The notes under the pieces were generated by a model. That model saw nothing but the letters and a program-made list of their open reading frames with translations, was not told where the DNA came from and did not search any database. Shown here in pieces: positions 36,867-46,539 of a stretch of DNA of 64,000 nucleotides. The DNA is from BNXB01 sp031548005 (GTDB lineage Bacteria; Bacteroidota; Bacteroidia; Bacteroidales; Azobacteroidaceae): contig JAVBRK010000073.1 of NCBI GenBank assembly GCA_031548005.1, positions 1 to 64,000 on the forward strand, written 5' to 3'. Within the stretch, counting starts at the first letter, position 1. Every line of letters starts with the position of its first letter. The position numbers were made by a program, and so were the translations under genes.

Positions 36867-38786
36867 ATGGAATATAGCTTGTTAATATTGATTACACCAT
36901 TTGTCCTCTTCCTTTTTCTCGGATTGACAGGACATAAAATGAAGCACCAGGTGGCAGGAATTATCGGAACCCTCGGAATGGGATTTGCCGCAGTTCTGTC
37001 CTATGTAACGGCTTACCGGTATTTCTTCGTTATCGGGAAAACCAATGGAGTTTTCCAGGAAATCATTCCGGTATCGTTCCAATGGCTGCGTTTTACTGAA
37101 AAACTACACATCGACCTGGGTATCCTCCTCGATCCGATTTCCGTTATGATGCTGGTGGTTATTACCACGGTTTCTTTGATGGTACATATTTACAGCTTGA
37201 GCTATATGCACGGGGAAAAAGGGTTTCAACGCTATTACGCCTTTCTTTCGTTGTTCAGCTTCTCCATGTTGGGATTAGTCGTAGCAACCAATATATTCCA
37301 AATGTATATTTTCTGGGAATTAGTAGGGGTTTCCTCCTACTCGCTCATCGGATTCTATTATACCAAACCGTCGGCTGTTTCAGCGTCCAAAAAAGCATTT
37401 ATCGTAACCCGTTTTGCAGACTTGGGCTTCCTGATCGGGATTCTGATCCTGTCATTTTACACCGGAACATTCGATTTCGCATCGCTTACAGCAAATAATG
37501 CGGGATTGGCTGTATCGTCCATGCAGGGACTATCCTTCATGGGGCTGTCGGTAGCTTCCTGGGCCATGGCCCTGATTTTTATGGGAGGAGCCGGAAAATC
37601 GGCCATGTTCCCGTTACATATCTGGTTACCGGATGCCATGGAAGGCCCCACCCCGGTTTCCGCACTGATCCACGCTGCCACGATGGTGGTTGCAGGAGTT
37701 TATTTAGTAGCCCGGTTGTTTCCGGTATACATTTTCGCAGCACCCGAAGTATTGGAGTTGATCGCTTATATAGGAGCATTCACATCGCTTTTCGCAGCAA
37801 TCATCGCTGTTACTCAAACTGATATCAAGCGCGTACTGGCTTTTTCGACCATCTCCCAAATTGCTTACATGATGGTTTCCTTAGGAGTTTCCGGATACGG
37901 AGGGCACGATGGATTAGGCTATATGGCTTCCATGTTCCACCTGTTTACCCATGCTTTCTTCAAAGCGCTGTTATTCCTTGGAGCCGGCTCGGTAATCCAC
38001 GCCGTACACAGCAACGAAATGAAAGATATGGGACGTCTGCACAAATACATGCCGATTTCCAGTATTACATTCTTTATCGCCTGTCTGGCCATTGCCGGGA
38101 TACCATTGTTTTCCGGATTTTACAGTAAGGACGAAATCCTGGCGGCAGCGCTCCACCACAATAAAGCGATCTTTTTTGTGATGTTATTTGTAGCCGGATT
38201 GACTGCTTTTTATATGTTCCGCCTGTATTTCAACATTTTCTGGGGGAAAGAAAAAGAATATGACAGCCATCACAAGCCTCACGAATCTCCAGCATTGATG
38301 ACCGTTCCATTGATTATCCTGGCTGTATTTTCCATTTTCACCGGATATATTCACTTCAATGAGTTCATCACTTCCGATAATATGCCATTTGAAGCCCATA
38401 TCGAATGGGGCTCTGTGGCAATCCCCAGTATCATTGCTGCTCTGATCGGTATTGGAATTGCTTTCAGCCTCTCTTTCAAAGGCAGCGAAAAACCGGCAAA
38501 AATTGCCCTGTCGCTTGGAGAGTTCTATACTGCAGCTGTCAATAAATTTTATTTGGACGAAGTTTGGATGTGTATCACCAAATGCTTCATTTTCAAATGG
38601 ATCTGTATGCCGATTGCCTGGTTCGACCGCCACATTATCGATGGTGCCATGGATGGATTGGCTTGGACTACACAAAAAGCATCCTCTTCAATCAAAGGAT
38701 TGCAATCCGGCCAGGTCCAGTTTTATGTATGGATATATGTTATAGGCTCCTTGCTGATCGCAGCATTAGCACTATTCGTTAAATGA
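36867..38786 (+). CDS. nuoL: NADH-quinone oxidoreductase subunit L
   Basis: 639 residues, about 16 membrane helices. Proton-pumping antiporter-like core: LVGVSSYSLIGFYYTKPSAV, KSAMFPLHIWLPDAMEGPTP, SALIHAATMVVAGVYLVARL, and GIPLFSGFYSKDEILAAAL. The C-terminal lateral helix region is present (about 520-639). Start at 36867 follows the intergenic repeat by 20 nt. Confidence 0.96.
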   Translation: MEYSLLILITPFVLFLFLGLTGHKMKHQVAGIIGTLGMGFAAVLSYVTAYRYFFVIGKTNGVFQEIIPVSFQWLRFTEKLHIDLGILLDPISVMMLVVITTVSLMVHIYSLSYMHGEKGFQRYYAFLSLFSFSMLGLVVATNIFQMYIFWELVGVSSYSLIGFYYTKPSAVSASKKAFIVTRFADLGFLIGILILSFYTGTFDFASLTANNAGLAVSSMQGLSFMGLSVASWAMALIFMGGAGKSAMFPLHIWLPDAMEGPTPVSALIHAATMVVAGVYLVARLFPVYIFAAPEVLELIAYIGAFTSLFAAIIAVTQTDIKRVLAFSTISQIAYMMVSLGVSGYGGHDGLGYMASMFHLFTHAFFKALLFLGAGSVIHAVHSNEMKDMGRLHKYMPISSITFFIACLAIAGIPLFSGFYSKDEILAAALHHNKAIFFVMLFVAGLTAFYMFRLYFNIFWGKEKEYDSHHKPHESPALMTVPLIILAVFSIFTGYIHFNEFITSDNMPFEAHIEWGSVAIPSIIAALIGIGIAFSLSFKGSEKPAKIALSLGEFYTAAVNKFYLDEVWMCITKCFIFKWICMPIAWFDRHIIDGAMDGLAWTTQKASSSIKGLQSGQVQFYVWIYVIGSLLIAALALFVK

Positions 38787-38814
38787 AAATTATAAAGGAA
38801 TAAAATATATACAT

Positions 38815-40296
38815 ATGAATATATTATCGTTATTTGTCCTGATTCCCGTATTGATGATTGCATTCTTGTTTCTGTGCAAGAGTATGCAGCAAATCCGTAC
38901 AGTGATGGTTACCGGGGCTTCCGCATTGCTCATATTATCGGCCGTATTAGTCGTATTGTTCATCCAGGAGCGCGCCGTTTCGGATGCAGAGATGTTATTT
39001 ACATCGAGCACCATGTGGTATGCTCCATTAAATATCGCCTATTCTGTCGGAGTCGACGGCATATCGGTGGTCATGATCGTACTATCGGCAATCATTGTAT
39101 TTACAGGAGTATTTTCTTCCTGGAATATGAATATGGCCAAAGAGTACTTTCTTTGGTACTGCTTGTTATCGACAGGAGTGTTCGGTTTTTTCATTTCGAT
39201 CGACCTGTTCACCATGTTCATGTTTTATGAAGTCGCCCTGATTCCGATGTATCTGCTGATCGGGCTCTGGGGAACCGGACGCAAGGAGTATTCGGCTATG
39301 AAGCTGACCCTGATGCTGATGGGGGGATCTGCTTTCCTGTTAGTAGGCATCCTGGGTATATATTACGCATCCGGGCATACTTCCATGAATATACTGGAAA
39401 TTGCCAATAATTTACCGATTCCGATCGAGTACCAACGCTGGATCTTCCCGGCTACATTCCTCGGATTCGGAGTTTTAGGAGCTTTATTCCCATTCCACAC
39501 CTGGTCGCCCGATGGTCACGCTTCAGCTCCTACCGCAGTATCCATGCTGCACGCAGGCGTTCTGATGAAACTCGGAGGCTATGGTTGTTTCCGGATTGCG
39601 ATCTATCTGATGCCGGAAGCAGCACATGAGCTGGGATGGATCTTCCTGATCCTGACAGGGATCAGCGTCGTTTACGGTGCTTACAGTGCAGTTGTTCAAA
39701 CCGACCTGAAATATATTAACGCTTATTCTTCGGTTAGCCACTGCGGATTGGTGTTGTTTGCCATTCTGATGATGAATCAAACTGCTATGACCGGAGCTGT
39801 GATGCAAATGCTTTCCCACGGATTGATGACAGCCCTGTTTTTTGCCCTGATCGGCTTGATTTACGGACGGACACATACACGTGACATCCGGGAAATGGGT
39901 GGATTGATGAAAATCATGCCATTCGCATCGGTTTGTTATGTCATTGCCGGTTTGGCCTCATTGGGATTGCCCGGATTGAGTGGTTTCGTAGCCGAGATGA
40001 CTATATTTGTCGGTTCTTTCCAGCATACCGATCTATTTCACCGCGTATTCACCATCGCTGCATGCAGTTCCATTGTGATTACAGCAGTGTATATTCTACG
40101 TACGGTCGGAAAGATCCTGTATGGTCCGGTTCAGGACAAGCACCACATCGGATTGCCGGATGCCGCCTGGTATGAAAAAGTATCCATAGTCGGACTGATT
40201 GTGGCAATTGCCGCCATAGGAATGTACCCGTTGGGCGTATCTGAAATGATCAGCAACAGCTTGACTCCGATAATCGAAAAACTTGCTACAGTTTAA
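38815..40296 (+). CDS. nuoM: NADH-quinone oxidoreductase subunit M
   Basis: 493 residues, about 14 helices. Conserved FMFYEVALIPMYLLIGLWGT (key Glu), GALFPFHTWSPDGHASAPTA, SMLHAGVLMKLGGYG and SHGLMTALFFALIGLIY. Second proton channel of the membrane arm. Confidence 0.96.
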   Translation: MNILSLFVLIPVLMIAFLFLCKSMQQIRTVMVTGASALLILSAVLVVLFIQERAVSDAEMLFTSSTMWYAPLNIAYSVGVDGISVVMIVLSAIIVFTGVFSSWNMNMAKEYFLWYCLLSTGVFGFFISIDLFTMFMFYEVALIPMYLLIGLWGTGRKEYSAMKLTLMLMGGSAFLLVGILGIYYASGHTSMNILEIANNLPIPIEYQRWIFPATFLGFGVLGALFPFHTWSPDGHASAPTAVSMLHAGVLMKLGGYGCFRIAIYLMPEAAHELGWIFLILTGISVVYGAYSAVVQTDLKYINAYSSVSHCGLVLFAILMMNQTAMTGAVMQMLSHGLMTALFFALIGLIYGRTHTRDIREMGGLMKIMPFASVCYVIAGLASLGLPGLSGFVAEMTIFVGSFQHTDLFHRVFTIAACSSIVITAVYILRTVGKILYGPVQDKHHIGLPDAAWYEKVSIVGLIVAIAAIGMYPLGVSEMISNSLTPIIEKLATV

Positions 40297-40316
40297 TATA
40301 AAGTAAAGAACGAATT

Positions 40317-41750
40317 ATGAATTTCAGTAACTTTTTATTATTACAACAGGAAATGAGTTTGATGGCAGTTTTTGTCATCCTGTTTATTTACGACATTTTC
40401 TGTTCGGATAAGGGAAAACAATGGTTTCAACCGGTAGCATGCGTTCTGTTTGCCGTACATACTGCACTGGGATTTTTTCCGGCGCCTACAGGAGAAGCTT
40501 TCGGAGGAATGTTTGTCAGTTCAAACATCACCATTCTGATGAAAAATATCCTGAATATCGCCACTTTTTTGATTTTCTTACAGGTAGGCAGTTGGTTAAA
40601 ATCTGAAGATACCGTACACAAAAGAGGAGAATTCTTTACCATTACATTGGTTACTTTACTCGGTATGTACCTGATGGTATCCGCCGGTAATTTCATGATG
40701 CTCTACATCGGGATGGAAACAGCGTCTCTTCCCATGGCCTGTCTGGCAGCATTCAATAAATACAAAGAAAAATCGGCCGAAGCCGGAGCCAAATATATAC
40801 TGGTATCCGCACTCTCGTCGGGAGTTATGTTGTTCGGTCTTTCTTTCCTGTACGGATGCATGGGAACCATGTATTTTTCCGACATGACTGCCCGGGTACT
40901 GGTTGAACCATTGGTTATTCTGGGCTTCGTATTTTTCTTTTCCGGATTGGCATTCAAATTATCCCTGGTACCCTTTCATCTCTGGACTGCCGATGTGTAC
41001 GAAGGAGCCCCTACCCCGGTAACTGCATATTTGTCGGTCGTATCTAAAGGAGCTGCTGCTTTTGCGTTAATCTTTACATTATATAAAGTATTCGGTAATA
41101 TAGAAGCCGTCTGGCACCAGGTACTCTGGTGGTCGGCCGTGGTTACTATTACCATTGGAAACCTGTTTGCCGTACGTCAGAAAGATATCAAGCGCTTTTT
41201 TGCATTCTCTTCCATTTCCCAGGCCGGTTATATCCTGTTGGGAATCATTGCAGGAACAGCCCAGGGAATGACCGCCACGGTTTTCTATGTTCTGGTTTAT
41301 GTATTTTCCAATTTAGCCGCTTTTGGAGTTATTTCTGCAATTGAAAATAAAAACGGAGGCAATACACTGATCTCTGCTTTCAACGGATTGTATAAAAGCA
41401 ATCCAAAACTGAGTTTTGTGATGATGTTAGCTGTTTTCTCTTTGGGAGGCATTCCTATCTTTGCCGGTTTTTTCAGTAAATATTTCATCTTCATGGCCGC
41501 TGCCGAGCAAGGCCTGTACCTGCTCGTATTCATTGCCTTGTTGAATACGGTAATTTCCCTGTATTATTACCTGTTGATTATCAAAGCGATGTTTATCAAA
41601 GAAAGCGAAGAGCAATCGGTAGAACATTTCTCTACAGACGGATACAATAAAGCCAGCCTTGTGATCTGTGCAATCGGGATTCTGGCTATCGGATTTCTGA
41701 GCTGTATCTATGAGCATATCAATTTATTCACATTTGGAATAGGAATATAA
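40317..41750 (+). CDS. nuoN: NADH-quinone oxidoreductase subunit N
   Basis: 477 residues, about 14 helices. Antiporter-like subunit with YIGMETASLPMACLAAFNKY, FKLSLVPFHLWTADVYEGAP, VSKGAAAFALIFTLYKV, and GGIPIFAGFFSKYFIFMAAA. Last gene of the operon: A-B-CD-H-I-J-K-L-M-N. Confidence 0.96.
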   Translation: MNFSNFLLLQQEMSLMAVFVILFIYDIFCSDKGKQWFQPVACVLFAVHTALGFFPAPTGEAFGGMFVSSNITILMKNILNIATFLIFLQVGSWLKSEDTVHKRGEFFTITLVTLLGMYLMVSAGNFMMLYIGMETASLPMACLAAFNKYKEKSAEAGAKYILVSALSSGVMLFGLSFLYGCMGTMYFSDMTARVLVEPLVILGFVFFFSGLAFKLSLVPFHLWTADVYEGAPTPVTAYLSVVSKGAAAFALIFTLYKVFGNIEAVWHQVLWWSAVVTITIGNLFAVRQKDIKRFFAFSSISQAGYILLGIIAGTAQGMTATVFYVLVYVFSNLAAFGVISAIENKNGGNTLISAFNGLYKSNPKLSFVMMLAVFSLGGIPIFAGFFSKYFIFMAAAEQGLYLLVFIALLNTVISLYYYLLIIKAMFIKESEEQSVEHFSTDGYNKASLVICAIGILAIGFLSCIYEHINLFTFGIGI

Positions 41751-41790
41751 ATAACCGGATGTTGATGCCTATGATCGGTTGAACACCGGT

Positions 41791-42108
41791 ATGAAGATCA
41801 TTTACAATAATATCATTCCGGTAAAAGGGTTTACGGCCATTAACCTGTTCGGACTTGTTTTTGTCCGGAGAAAAGGAATTGTAACACCCGAAGTGATCAA
41901 TCACGAACAGATCCATTTAGCACAAATGAAAGAACTCCTGTTCATCGGGTTTTACGTGTTTTACATCATCGAGTGGTTGGTTAAGCTACTGAAATACGGA
42001 AAAAAAAGTTATTTTAATATCTCTTTTGAACGGGAAGCCTATCTGAACGATACAAATCTCCAGTACCTGTCAAACCGGAAAAGATACAGTTTTCTGAAGT
42101 TCCTGTAG
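41791..42108 (+). CDS. Small membrane protein with HExxH motif
   Basis: 105 residues from ATG 41791 (MKIIYNNIIPVKG); the preceding TTG-based extension is not needed. A first part with NLFGLVFVRRKG, then NHEQIHLAQMKELLFIGFYV: HEQIH fits the zincin HExxH, followed by a membrane helix (FIGFYVFYIIEWLVKLL) and FEREAY, where the Glu could be the third ligand as in M48/M56-type gluzincins. A short, conserved-looking protein; I have seen similar proteins only as hypothetical. It follows nuoN by 40 nt and may be on the same transcript. Confidence 0.7.
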   Translation: MKIIYNNIIPVKGFTAINLFGLVFVRRKGIVTPEVINHEQIHLAQMKELLFIGFYVFYIIEWLVKLLKYGKKSYFNISFEREAYLNDTNLQYLSNRKRYSFLKFL

Positions 42109-42184
42109 AATCAGACCAGAATCACATCTCCGGAAAGCAGATTCAATCTTATCGGTTCCTGATTTTTTCCACGTAACTCATAAG

Positions 42185-42222
42185 AAAAGCCAAGAAAGAT
42201 CCTAAAATCACTCTTGGCTTTT
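42185..42222. terminator. Bidirectional terminator
   Basis: Perfect 11-bp stem AAAAGCCAAGA (42185-42195) / TCTTGGCTTTT (42212-42222), with A and T runs at the outer ends, between convergent genes. Confidence 0.8.
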
Positions 42223-42316
42223 CAACTGAATCAGCTCATTATTAATTACATATCACTTAACTCACTTCCATGCAATTATAAGTTAAATGACAAAATAAGT
42301 CCTCATGTAAATAAAA

Positions 42317-43261
42317 TTACTTATTAAATACAATAATTGTAAGCCGGGCTTTCATGGCATCTGTATCAGAGGCAAGGGCTCCTGAATAACCTGACGGATC
42401 CCGGTTGAAAACAGTAGCATTGTACCAGCTTTTAGCCTGCAATTTAATCGTATGAGTCCCGGCTCCTAACGATATTACTGTTTGCGAGGTACTATAATTA
42501 CCCAGTTTAACCAAATTCGCCGGAGCATCATTTGCAGAATAATAAGAAGATATTTCCTTATTTCCGTCGATAATCAGGTCGATGGTACCCTGAACAGGCT
42601 TACCACCAGCATCAGGTAAAGGAAGAGCCGAATAAGTAATCAGTAATACACAAGGCTGATCCAGAGTAAAGGTTTGACTAACTCCGGGAAGATCAGCAGT
42701 TATTCCGTCCGCAATAGTTACCATACTCGTACCCATTGCACTGAGAACTTTAGAAACAGCTCCAGGCAATTCAATGGAGGGGATACTGTTCATATGTCCG
42801 ATCACTTCCCAGGAAACTCCCGACGTATTCCCATTATTGATAATAGAAATAGCTTCCCCCGGAAAGATTTTAAGAGAGTTTACCGCATTGGCAGCGCCTC
42901 CTTTCTCATCTATTTTCTCCGATCCATAAGTTTTCAATACCAGCGTATCTGAAACGCATGTATTCTTGATATGATACACCCGTCCCTTGAAAGCATTTAC
43001 TCCGGCTTTAAGTTGTGGTAAAGTAGCCGATCCGGTTCGGGAAGTAGTGCCTGTACCATTCCAAGATACAAAATAATCATCATCCGAAATGTTAATGGAT
43101 GCTGCCGTAATCAAAGACTGATTAACTGCTGCAGAAAAAGACCCACGTACATCCAATGTACTTGTTGGATCTGCATCACTACCAATGGTGACTTGAGCCT
43201 GAGCCTCAACTACAGACAAGATTAAAATAACTGTAAAAAATACGTTTTTAAAAGTTTTCAT
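42317..43261 (-). CDS. Secreted protein of unknown function
   Basis: 314 residues. Signal peptide (about 1-22, ending VEAQAQ) followed by VTIGSDADPTSTLDVRG, the start common to many Bacteroidetes secreted or fimbria-associated proteins. The remainder is Ser/Thr/Gly-rich beta structure with SGVSWEVIGHMNSIP and a C-terminal domain of jelly-roll appearance (LLITYSALPLPDAGGKPVQG, GAGTHTIKLQAKSWY). No catalytic motif is seen. It stands alone; the convergent gene upstream ends at a shared terminator. Confidence 0.75.
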   Translation of the reverse strand: MKTFKNVFFTVILILSVVEAQAQVTIGSDADPTSTLDVRGSFSAAVNQSLITAASINISDDDYFVSWNGTGTTSRTGSATLPQLKAGVNAFKGRVYHIKNTCVSDTLVLKTYGSEKIDEKGGAANAVNSLKIFPGEAISIINNGNTSGVSWEVIGHMNSIPSIELPGAVSKVLSAMGTSMVTIADGITADLPGVSQTFTLDQPCVLLITYSALPLPDAGGKPVQGTIDLIIDGNKEISSYYSANDAPANLVKLGNYSTSQTVISLGAGTHTIKLQAKSWYNATVFNRDPSGYSGALASDTDAMKARLTIIVFNK

Positions 43262-43530
43262 AAATTATTAAATAAGTAGAATCAAAATAATTTTTATTAC
43301 ATTGTGTCTAACAAACACATTTACTGGGGTGCAAATATACGTCCAACAATATAATATTAACCGCACGGGATAGTTAAAATATGTTAATTACCTGATTATA
43401 AACAAAATACAATACAGTAAAATGAAAAAAGTAATCAATAAATTTACTTCTATGTAACAAAAATTTTTCGTAACTTCGCTTACGAATCAATTTGACGAAA
43501 AAAATCGAACTAAATTTATTATAATGCCTT

Positions 43531-44589
43531 ATGAAAAAAACTATTAACACAGGTCTGATCGGTTACGGCATGGCCGGACGTATTTTTCATGCCCCGTTTC
43601 TGAACATCGTACCAGGTTTCAATCTGGCAAAAATCTGTACGAACAATCCCGACTCGATTAAATTGGCTAAGGAGCGATATCCACAAACAACAATAGTTAA
43701 TACTCCAGAAGATATTATCAATGACAATTCCATCGATCTCGTTTTTGTTTTAACGCCCAACGAAACTCACTACGAACTGGCAAAAAAAGCCATCCTGGCA
43801 AAAAAGCACGTGATAGTCGACAAGCCTTTTACAGCAACAGTAGCCCAGGCCGATGAGCTGATCGAACTGGCAAAGCAGTCCGGAAAAATTCTGACTGTAT
43901 ACCAGAATCGTCGTTATGCTTCGGATTACAAAACAGTAAAGAAATTACTCGAAACCGGAATTCTGGGAAGGTTGGTAGAATTCACTTCCTGTTTCGACCG
44001 GTATGTTCCACACCTCCGGCCGAAAAAATGGAAAGAAGAGCCCCGGGAAGCATGTGGAGTATTGTACGACCTCGGATCTCACCTGATCGACCAGACGCTG
44101 CAATTGTTCGGAATGCCCCTGGAGGTGACTGCCAATATCAGGTATCAGCGCGAAAATACCCTGATTGACGATTATTTCATGCTTTCTCTGCAATACCCTG
44201 AAATGACAGTTTATCTGCACTCCGGCATGTTAGTCAAAGTTCCGGGCCCCGTGTTTCTGATCCACGGCACTAACGGATCGTTCGTGAAATACGGACTGGA
44301 TGTTCAGGAAGGGCGCCTGGATGAAGGCCGGATTCCTGTTGGAAAAGACTGGGGAAAAGAGCCCCAAAGTATGTGGGGAACGCTATCCGGCTACATCAAC
44401 GGGCTACCGGCAACCATGACCATCGAAAGCGAAAACGGAAACTACACCGATTTCTTCGTCAACTTACGGGAAGCGATTTACGGAAATGAACTTCCGGATG
44501 TGAACCCGATCGATTCACGGAATGTCATAAAAATCATTGAACTGGCATTTCAAAGCTCACGGGAAAAGAGAACGATAAGTGTTCTGTAA
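43531..44589 (+). CDS. Gfo/Idh/MocA-family oxidoreductase
   Basis: 352 residues. NAD(P)-binding Rossmann fold: GLIGYGMAGRIFHAPFL (GxGxxG) at about 8-24, DLVFVLTPNETHYELAKKAI, VIVDKPFTATVAQADELIEL (E-K-P replaced by D-K-P), and the C-terminal domain with DLGSHLIDQTLQLFG, holding the active-site His/Asp. Resembles YdgJ/IolX-like dehydrogenases. Substrate, probably a sugar or inositol, cannot be read. Single gene. Confidence 0.9.
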   Translation: MKKTINTGLIGYGMAGRIFHAPFLNIVPGFNLAKICTNNPDSIKLAKERYPQTTIVNTPEDIINDNSIDLVFVLTPNETHYELAKKAILAKKHVIVDKPFTATVAQADELIELAKQSGKILTVYQNRRYASDYKTVKKLLETGILGRLVEFTSCFDRYVPHLRPKKWKEEPREACGVLYDLGSHLIDQTLQLFGMPLEVTANIRYQRENTLIDDYFMLSLQYPEMTVYLHSGMLVKVPGPVFLIHGTNGSFVKYGLDVQEGRLDEGRIPVGKDWGKEPQSMWGTLSGYINGLPATMTIESENGNYTDFFVNLREAIYGNELPDVNPIDSRNVIKIIELAFQSSREKRTISVL

Positions 44590-44621
44590 TCATATTTAGA
44601 TGTTCCGGGGTCGTCCGGTTT

Positions 44622-44735
44622 TTCTTTAAAAAAGAAAAGGTTGTCATCACGACAACCAATCTTCATTGTTAACCTTAAATCTAATACCATGAAAAACACA
44701 GTACAAAGATAAGGGATTTTATGTTATACAACATA
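44622..44735 (+). other. Hairpins, 7-codon ORF and shared palindrome after the oxidoreductase gene
   Basis: Contents in order: a TTTTCTTT...AAAGAAAA stem, a GGTTGTC/GACAACC stem (44639-44657), a seven-codon ORF at 44689-44712 reading MKNTVQR then TAA, and the palindrome TATGTTATACAACATA (44720-44735). A near-identical palindrome is at 62708-62723. No plus-strand gene follows, so the mini-ORF is not an ordinary leader. Looks like a conserved intergenic element; its role is unknown to me. Confidence 0.4.
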
Positions 44736-44785
44736 GTTTTTGAGCATAAAAATTCAAATAGTTAACATTATTTAACATTTAAAAA

Positions 44786-45970
44786 TCAATCAACGACGAG
44801 CACAAGACCCTTAATATACTCTCCTTCAGGATGATATATATTTATAGGGTGATCGGCAGCCTGAGTCAATTGATGAAGTATTCTGACATTTCTACCGGAT
44901 TGAGCCGCCGCACTGAACACTGCCAGCCGGAATTGTTCTTTTGTTACGACCTGAGAACAGGAAAAAGTAAACAATATCCCACCGGGAGCTATTTTCTCAA
45001 AGGCAACTGCATTCAGTTTCCGGTATCCCTGTAAAGCATTTTTCAAAACATTCCGGTGCTTGGCAAATGCCGGCGGATCCAATACAATCAGATCGTACCG
45101 GTCTCCCATTTTTTCCAGGTATTTGAATGCATCCTCGGCAAACGACTGGTGACGGGAATCTCCAGGAAAATTAAGTTCGATATTTTCATCGGTCAGCATG
45201 ACTGCTTTGGATGAGCTATCGACCGAGTGCACCATTTTTGCTCCTCCACGCATTGCAAAACAGGAGAACCCTCCGGTATAGCAAAACATATTCAGGACAC
45301 TCCTACCCTTTGAATACCGTTCAAGAAGCGCCCGGTTATCGCGCTGATCGACAAAAAAGCCGGTTTTCTGCCCTTTCACCCAATCGACCCGAAACCTGAT
45401 CCCGTTTTCAAGGGCAATGTCCGGAACGTTTTCACCTCCCCACAAATACCCGTTTTCAGCGCCCAGATCCGCCTTGTATGGCAGCGTCGCTTCCGATTTA
45501 TAATAGATATGTTGTATTCTAGATCCCATCACCTCTCTCAGGGCATCCGACAACTGCTGCCGTGCCATGTGCATTCCCGGAGAATGGGCCTGCATCACTG
45601 CAGTACCGGCGTATACATCCACTATCAAACCAGGCATGCCGTCTCCTTCCCCATGAACTAAGCGGAAAGTATTGTTCCGATCATTTTCAAGCCCCAGTTG
45701 TTCACGGATAACATAAGCCTGCCGGAATCGCTTCTCCCAGAATACCCCATCGATTTCCTCTTCTTGAAAACTGAGGATTCTGATAGCAATCGATCCTACC
45801 TGACAGTGCCCCACAGCTAAAAAATTCCCTTTGGAATCAAACACTTTAACCAGGTCTCCTTCTTCAGGATCTCCCTCAGCCCGATTAATGGCGCCCGAAA
45901 AAATCCAGGGGTGAAACCGTTGAACGGATTCTTCTTTCCGGGGACTTAATATTATTTTTTTGTATTGCAT
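44786..45970 (-). CDS. rlmI: Class I SAM-dependent rRNA (cytosine-5) methyltransferase, RlmI-like
   Basis: 394 residues. N-terminal PUA domain (about 1-75, FHPWIFSGAI), middle EEHEA-like domain, and SAM domain with VLNMFCYTGGFSCFAMRGGA, DSSSKAVMLTDENIELN, and the catalytic LIVLDPPAFAKHRNVLKNAL; FTFSCSQVV carries the second Cys. Methylates 23S rRNA C1962 in E. coli. The first 19 nt overlap the exonuclease gene, so both are in one operon. Confidence 0.9.
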   Translation of the reverse strand: MQYKKIILSPRKEESVQRFHPWIFSGAINRAEGDPEEGDLVKVFDSKGNFLAVGHCQVGSIAIRILSFQEEEIDGVFWEKRFRQAYVIREQLGLENDRNNTFRLVHGEGDGMPGLIVDVYAGTAVMQAHSPGMHMARQQLSDALREVMGSRIQHIYYKSEATLPYKADLGAENGYLWGGENVPDIALENGIRFRVDWVKGQKTGFFVDQRDNRALLERYSKGRSVLNMFCYTGGFSCFAMRGGAKMVHSVDSSSKAVMLTDENIELNFPGDSRHQSFAEDAFKYLEKMGDRYDLIVLDPPAFAKHRNVLKNALQGYRKLNAVAFEKIAPGGILFTFSCSQVVTKEQFRLAVFSAAAQSGRNVRILHQLTQAADHPINIYHPEGEYIKGLVLVVD

Positions 45971-46539
45971 AATTCATTTTCTAACACTTCATATATCTTC
46001 AAACAGGCCCAGGCATCCAGAGCCGCATATTTCTGCTGAGGCCCGGTCAGTACATCCGTTTCCCAATTGGAAAGCCGCTGACTCTTGGATATTTTTTTTG
46101 AAAAAAGTAATGCGTACACTTTTTGAAGGCTCAGATCCGTAATTTCATGCTTCGGAACAATCATTTGTAAATCGATAAATCCTTTCGGTATAAATTTTAC
46201 TTTTCTCGACATCGATAAGAAATCATCCCGCAATGATAATCCGATTTTCAGGATATCCGGATCCGACAGCAATCCCAACAGGCAGGAAGGGAAGCCGATA
46301 ATATTCAACCTGAAAAGATAACAGGTATCCGGTAACGCGAGCTGAACAAGAGCAACCCCAAATAGATTCCCTTTCTTATACGCAGGACGGGTTTCGGTAT
46401 CAAAACCAAGGATAGAAAACCCGGACAGATATTTTACAGCCTCTTCCGCCTTTTCAATTGTATCGACAACAATGATATTTCCCGGAAACTCTTCAACCTC
46501 AAGCGTTGCTATTTCTTCTTTTGTTATTGATCTTCCCAC
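45952..46539 (-). CDS. 3'-5' exonuclease, DEDDy (RNase D/WRN-like)
   Basis: 195 residues if it starts at GTG 46539 (first residues MGRSITKEEIATLEV). The frame continues upstream but only inside the DUF5063 gene. DEDDy motifs: ILGFDTETRP (DxE), GLSLRDDFLS (second Asp), and YAALDAWACLKIYE (Tyr/Asp, Exo III). No HRDC domain, so not a full RNase D. It overlaps the upstream gene by 16 nt and rlmI by 19 nt. Confidence 0.85.
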   Translation of the reverse strand: MGRSITKEEIATLEVEEFPGNIIVVDTIEKAEEAVKYLSGFSILGFDTETRPAYKKGNLFGVALVQLALPDTCYLFRLNIIGFPSCLLGLLSDPDILKIGLSLRDDFLSMSRKVKFIPKGFIDLQMIVPKHEITDLSLQKVYALLFSKKISKSQRLSNWETDVLTGPQQKYAALDAWACLKIYEVLENELCNTKK

